The notes under the pieces are model-generated. The model did not search any database and was not told where the DNA came from. It saw only the letters and a list, made by a program, of their open reading frames with translations. A DNA stretch of 64,000 bases from positions 62,001-126,000 of the forward strand of contig MPNO01000006.1 of NCBI GenBank assembly GCA_002239065.1. The letters are read 5' to 3'. The first letter of the stretch is position 1; every line of letters begins with the position of its first letter. Source of the DNA: Defluviicoccus sp. bin129 (GTDB lineage: Bacteria; Pseudomonadota; Alphaproteobacteria; MPNO01). Of the stretch, positions 61,664 to 64,000 are shown in pieces. The position numbers and the translations under genes are program-made.

Positions 61664-62812
61664 CTACAACAGGTGCCCGCTCTTCTCGGCCTTGGTCGAC
61701 AGGTAGAAGGCGTTGTGGTCGTTGGAGGGGAAGCTGTGCGGCACCCGTTCGGCGACCTCGATGCCGAAGCGGGCGAGCGCCTCCACCTTGTCCGGGTTGT
61801 TGGTCATCAGCCGGACCGACGAGAAGCCGAGCCGGCGCAGCATCTCGGCGGCCGGGAGAAACACCCGTTCGTCGGCCTCGAAGCCGAGGCGTTCGTTGGC
61901 CTCGACGGTGTCGAAGCCGAGATCCTGCAAGGCGTAGGCGCGGAGCTTGTTGATCAGCCCGATGCCGCGCCCCTCCTGGGCGAGGTAGAGCAGGATACCC
62001 GCCCCTTCGGCGGAGATCTGCGCGATCGCGCCGCGCAGCTGCTGGCCGCAATCGCATTTGAGCGAACCCAGCAGGTCGCCGGTGAAGCACTCCGAGTGGA
62101 GCCGGGCGAGGACCGGCCCGGGCGCTTCGGGCGCGCCGATCTGAATCGCGAAATGCTCGGTTCCGCCGTCGCGCGGGCGGAACGCGAAGATGCGCGCCGC
62201 CTCGGCGCCGTCGAGCGGCACCGACGCGCCGGTCACCTGTTCCAGGCGCTGCGCGGCGGCGACGTCGTAGGACATGACCGCCGACGGGGTGACGCGCAGC
62301 AGATCGGCCTTCTCCGCACCGAGGGCGGCGGCCATGTCGGCCACCTCGACCGCCACCGCGGCCGGCAGGAGGCGCGCGATCTTGGCGAGCCGGATGGCGG
62401 CGACGATTCCGGCCGGGACCGGATCGCGCCTCGCCTCGAACGGCCCGCGCAGGGGCTGGGCGAGGTCGGTCGCCGGATCGGCGAGGCTTGCCAGGGCCTC
62501 CATCGACAGCCAGCCGGGTACCGGGATGCGGACCACGTCGGGCGTGTAGAGCCGGATCTTGAGCGTCGCCGCGCGGTTGTGGGTGATCGCCAGGTCGGGC
62601 TCTCCGCCGAGCCGGCGCAGCGCATCGAGCCGGGGCGCGGAGACGAACTCGGCGGCGAAGGCGACGATCCCGCCGGCCTCCCCGGGCTCGGCAAGCGCCA
62701 CCGGCAGCCCGCGGCGAAGATCGCCCGCGGCGCGATCGACCGCGGCGGTGCCGCCGGTCTCGAACCCCGGTATCGCCAGCCCCGGCGCCGGTTCGGCGGG
62801 CTTCGAACTCAT
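61664..62812 (-). CDS. ribA: GTP cyclohydrolase II (RibA)
   Basis: A 382-residue first enzyme of riboflavin synthesis, converting GTP to 2,5-diamino-6-ribosylamino-pyrimidinone phosphate. The zinc cysteines are in HSECFTGDLLGSLKCDCGQQ; YLAQEGRGIGLINKLRAYALQD and MTNNPDKVEAL are the other hallmarks. The N-terminal ~190 residues form an extra domain, as in several alphaproteobacterial RibA proteins; it is not a complete RibB. The start is ATG 62812. Divergent from the QueG-like genes. Riboflavin supply would suit the many flavoproteins here. Confidence 0.93.
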   Translation of the reverse strand: MSSKPAEPAPGLAIPGFETGGTAAVDRAAGDLRRGLPVALAEPGEAGGIVAFAAEFVSAPRLDALRRLGGEPDLAITHNRAATLKIRLYTPDVVRIPVPGWLSMEALASLADPATDLAQPLRGPFEARRDPVPAGIVAAIRLAKIARLLPAAVAVEVADMAAALGAEKADLLRVTPSAVMSYDVAAAQRLEQVTGASVPLDGAEAARIFAFRPRDGGTEHFAIQIGAPEAPGPVLARLHSECFTGDLLGSLKCDCGQQLRGAIAQISAEGAGILLYLAQEGRGIGLINKLRAYALQDLGFDTVEANERLGFEADERVFLPAAEMLRRLGFSSVRLMTNNPDKVEALARFGIEVAERVPHSFPSNDHNAFYLSTKAEKSGHLL

Positions 62813-62917
62813 GGCCCCTACATACGCCCTGCATGGCGCCCGGGCAACGCGGGCCCCGCCTTGCCCGCGCCCGCCCCCTGTGCCAGTTTGACGCTCGCCA
62901 CGCCGATCGGAGAGAGG

Positions 62918-63934
62918 ATGGACGCGCAGGAAGTAAAGAAGCTGGCCACGGATCTGGGCGCGGATCTGGTGGGGATCGCCGACGCCTCGGTCCTCAACGC
63001 CTTCCCCCCCGACCCGCTTTACCCGCAGACGCCGGACAGGATCTCGCCGCTGGTCAAGAGCGTGGTCGTGATCGTCCAGCATATCCCCGTCGGCGCCTTC
63101 CGGTGCAAGACCACCGTGCCCGTCCAGTACATGGACATGCTGATCCTGAGACGGATGGACAGGATCGCCTACCGCCTCGTGGACGCGCTCGAACGCGCCG
63201 GCCATCCGAGCTTCGTCACCGCGGGGCAGGAGACCGACTGGAGTTACAAGCGCGCGAGCTACGGGAGGTTGTCGACCCGCCATCTGGGAACCGAGGCCGG
63301 GCTCGGCACGTTCGGGCTCGAGGTGAACATCCTGACGCCGGAGTTCGGGCCCAGGCTCTACCTCACCGGCGTGCTCACGGAATGCGACCTGGAGCCCGAC
63401 CGGCCGATGACCGAGCAGGTCTGTATCGGGGAAAGCTGCAGCCGCTGCCTCTATTCCTGCCCGTCCGACGCGGTGCGCCATTTCGGCATCGACAAGCGCG
63501 CCTGCGCCACCGAGGCGCAGGAGTTCGGTTTCTGGACCATACTCCAGTTCTGGGAACATTTTGTCGCTTCGGACCACGAGACCAGGCGGCGCCTGATCAC
63601 CGACCGGGAGGTCTACGGCTTCTGGCAGGGGTTGCTGAGGGTGGTCGGTTCCTTCGGCGACTGCCCGCGCTGCCTCGCGGTCTGCCCGGTCGGCAACGAC
63701 TACCACGCCTATCTCGCCGATCTCCAGAAAGTCATCCCCGAGAAGACGCCCGAAAAGGTCGACAAGGCCAACGCGTTCAAGAAGGCCCGAAAGTCGGGCG
63801 CGGAGATCGCCGGGCGCAACGACTGGAACGTCCGCTGGGTGGGACCGGAGGGCTACCAGGGCATCGTCGCGCGCCAGCTCCAGGCCTTCAAGGCCATGCA
63901 GCGCGAGCGCGAGACCGCGGCAGCGGAGAAATAG
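62918..63934 (+). CDS. QueG/RdhA-like 4Fe-4S protein (first of a tandem pair)
   Basis: A 338-residue protein related to epoxyqueuosine reductase and reductive dehalogenases. Residues 1-165 form a corrinoid-type fold with RHLGTEAGLGTFGLEVNILT. Cysteines follow at 169, 174, 177 and 181 (one ferredoxin motif) and 196, 249, 252 and 256 (second, split by an insertion). GGAGAGAGG precedes the ATG at 62918. The first motif has CxxxxCxxC spacing, wider than usual. A similar protein starts two codons' width after its stop. True QueG function is not certain; an RdhA-like reductive role is an alternative. Confidence 0.75.
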   Translation: MDAQEVKKLATDLGADLVGIADASVLNAFPPDPLYPQTPDRISPLVKSVVVIVQHIPVGAFRCKTTVPVQYMDMLILRRMDRIAYRLVDALERAGHPSFVTAGQETDWSYKRASYGRLSTRHLGTEAGLGTFGLEVNILTPEFGPRLYLTGVLTECDLEPDRPMTEQVCIGESCSRCLYSCPSDAVRHFGIDKRACATEAQEFGFWTILQFWEHFVASDHETRRRLITDREVYGFWQGLLRVVGSFGDCPRCLAVCPVGNDYHAYLADLQKVIPEKTPEKVDKANAFKKARKSGAEIAGRNDWNVRWVGPEGYQGIVARQLQAFKAMQRERETAAAEK

Positions 63935-64000
63935 ATGGTCGGCGTCTTCCAGACCCCGCTCGATTCAGGCCAGATCAAGGAGAAGGCAAGGGCGCTCGGC
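63935..64000 (+). CDS. Start of a second QueG/RdhA-like protein, cut by the window end
   Basis: The ATG at 63935 directly follows the TAG at 63932-63934. Twenty-two codons are present, reading MVGVFQTPLDSGQIKEKAR and then ALG. The KEKARALG pattern matches the N-terminus of QueG-like proteins (compare VKKLATDLGADLVGIA in the upstream gene). The zero-base spacing indicates cotranscription. Nothing more can be said without the downstream sequence. Confidence 0.55.
   Translation, partial: MVGVFQTPLDSGQIKEKARALG

Overview
The window is very GC-rich (roughly 70% by eye), uses mostly G/C third codon positions and packs its genes with ATGA or GTGA overlaps. Gene families, a CCGTCATG...CATGACGG intergenic repeat of a type common in alphaproteobacteria, and a bufferin (DUF692/DUF2282) operon suggest an alphaproteobacterium, perhaps a member of the Rhodospirillales, with an unusually broad catabolic repertoire. 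No phage, insertion sequence, CRISPR array or rRNA operon is visible. One tRNA (Lys, anticodon TTT) is present.

Layout. 1-4 kb: the end of an M32 carboxypeptidase, a CNT nucleoside transporter and an MFS carrier. 4.1-16.9 kb: a KefB-type antiporter, then a tightly coupled plus-strand operon of CoA-dependent ring or fatty-acid degradation (BadI-like ring hydrolase, AliA-like CoA ligase, enoyl-CoA hydratase, SDR, acyl-CoA dehydrogenase, split 3-hydroxyacyl-CoA dehydrogenase, CaiB-type CoA-transferase, histidine phosphatase), followed by a sulfatase or phosphonate monoester hydrolase and a secreted esterase. 16.9-22.4 kb: minus-strand HyuA-HyuB-acyl-CoA dehydrogenase operon. 22.5-31 kb: flavin monooxygenase, UbiD decarboxylase with amidohydrolase, aldehyde dehydrogenase, TPP enzyme and MmgE/PrpD protein. 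31-37 kb: quinone oxidoreductase (broken), Rieske oxygenase fused by overlap to a glutamine-synthetase-like ligase, SDR, LigI-like hydrolase, cupin. 37.2-44.6 kb: an unrecognised OsmC-like protein, amidase, quinone oxidoreductase, second AliA-like ligase and second UbiD.

44.6-49 kb: ParDE toxin-antitoxin pair, an alpha/beta hydrolase-OsmC fusion, tRNA-Lys, and a YtrA-type GntR/ABC operon with a perfect operator palindrome. 49.1-52.5 kb: a hydrolase and the four-gene bufferin operon bufABCD, a copper-related RiPP system and the most distinctive locus here. 52.7-64 kb: D-Ala-D-Ala carboxypeptidase, amidohydrolase, reductive-dehalogenase-like Fe-S protein, RidA, EamA transporter, CaiB transferase, atypical crotonase, an XRE regulator with an unknown partner, GTP cyclohydrolase II and two tandem QueG-like Fe-S proteins, the second cut by the window end.

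Sequence quality matters. Three genes are frame-disrupted (3-hydroxyacyl-CoA dehydrogenase, a quinone oxidoreductase, bufC) and two others carry odd G/C homopolymers. In the oxidoreductase and bufC, short tandem duplications (148, 66 and 47 bp) are responsible, and removing one copy of each restores intact family-length frames. This points to assembly or sequencing error at least as much as to real decay.
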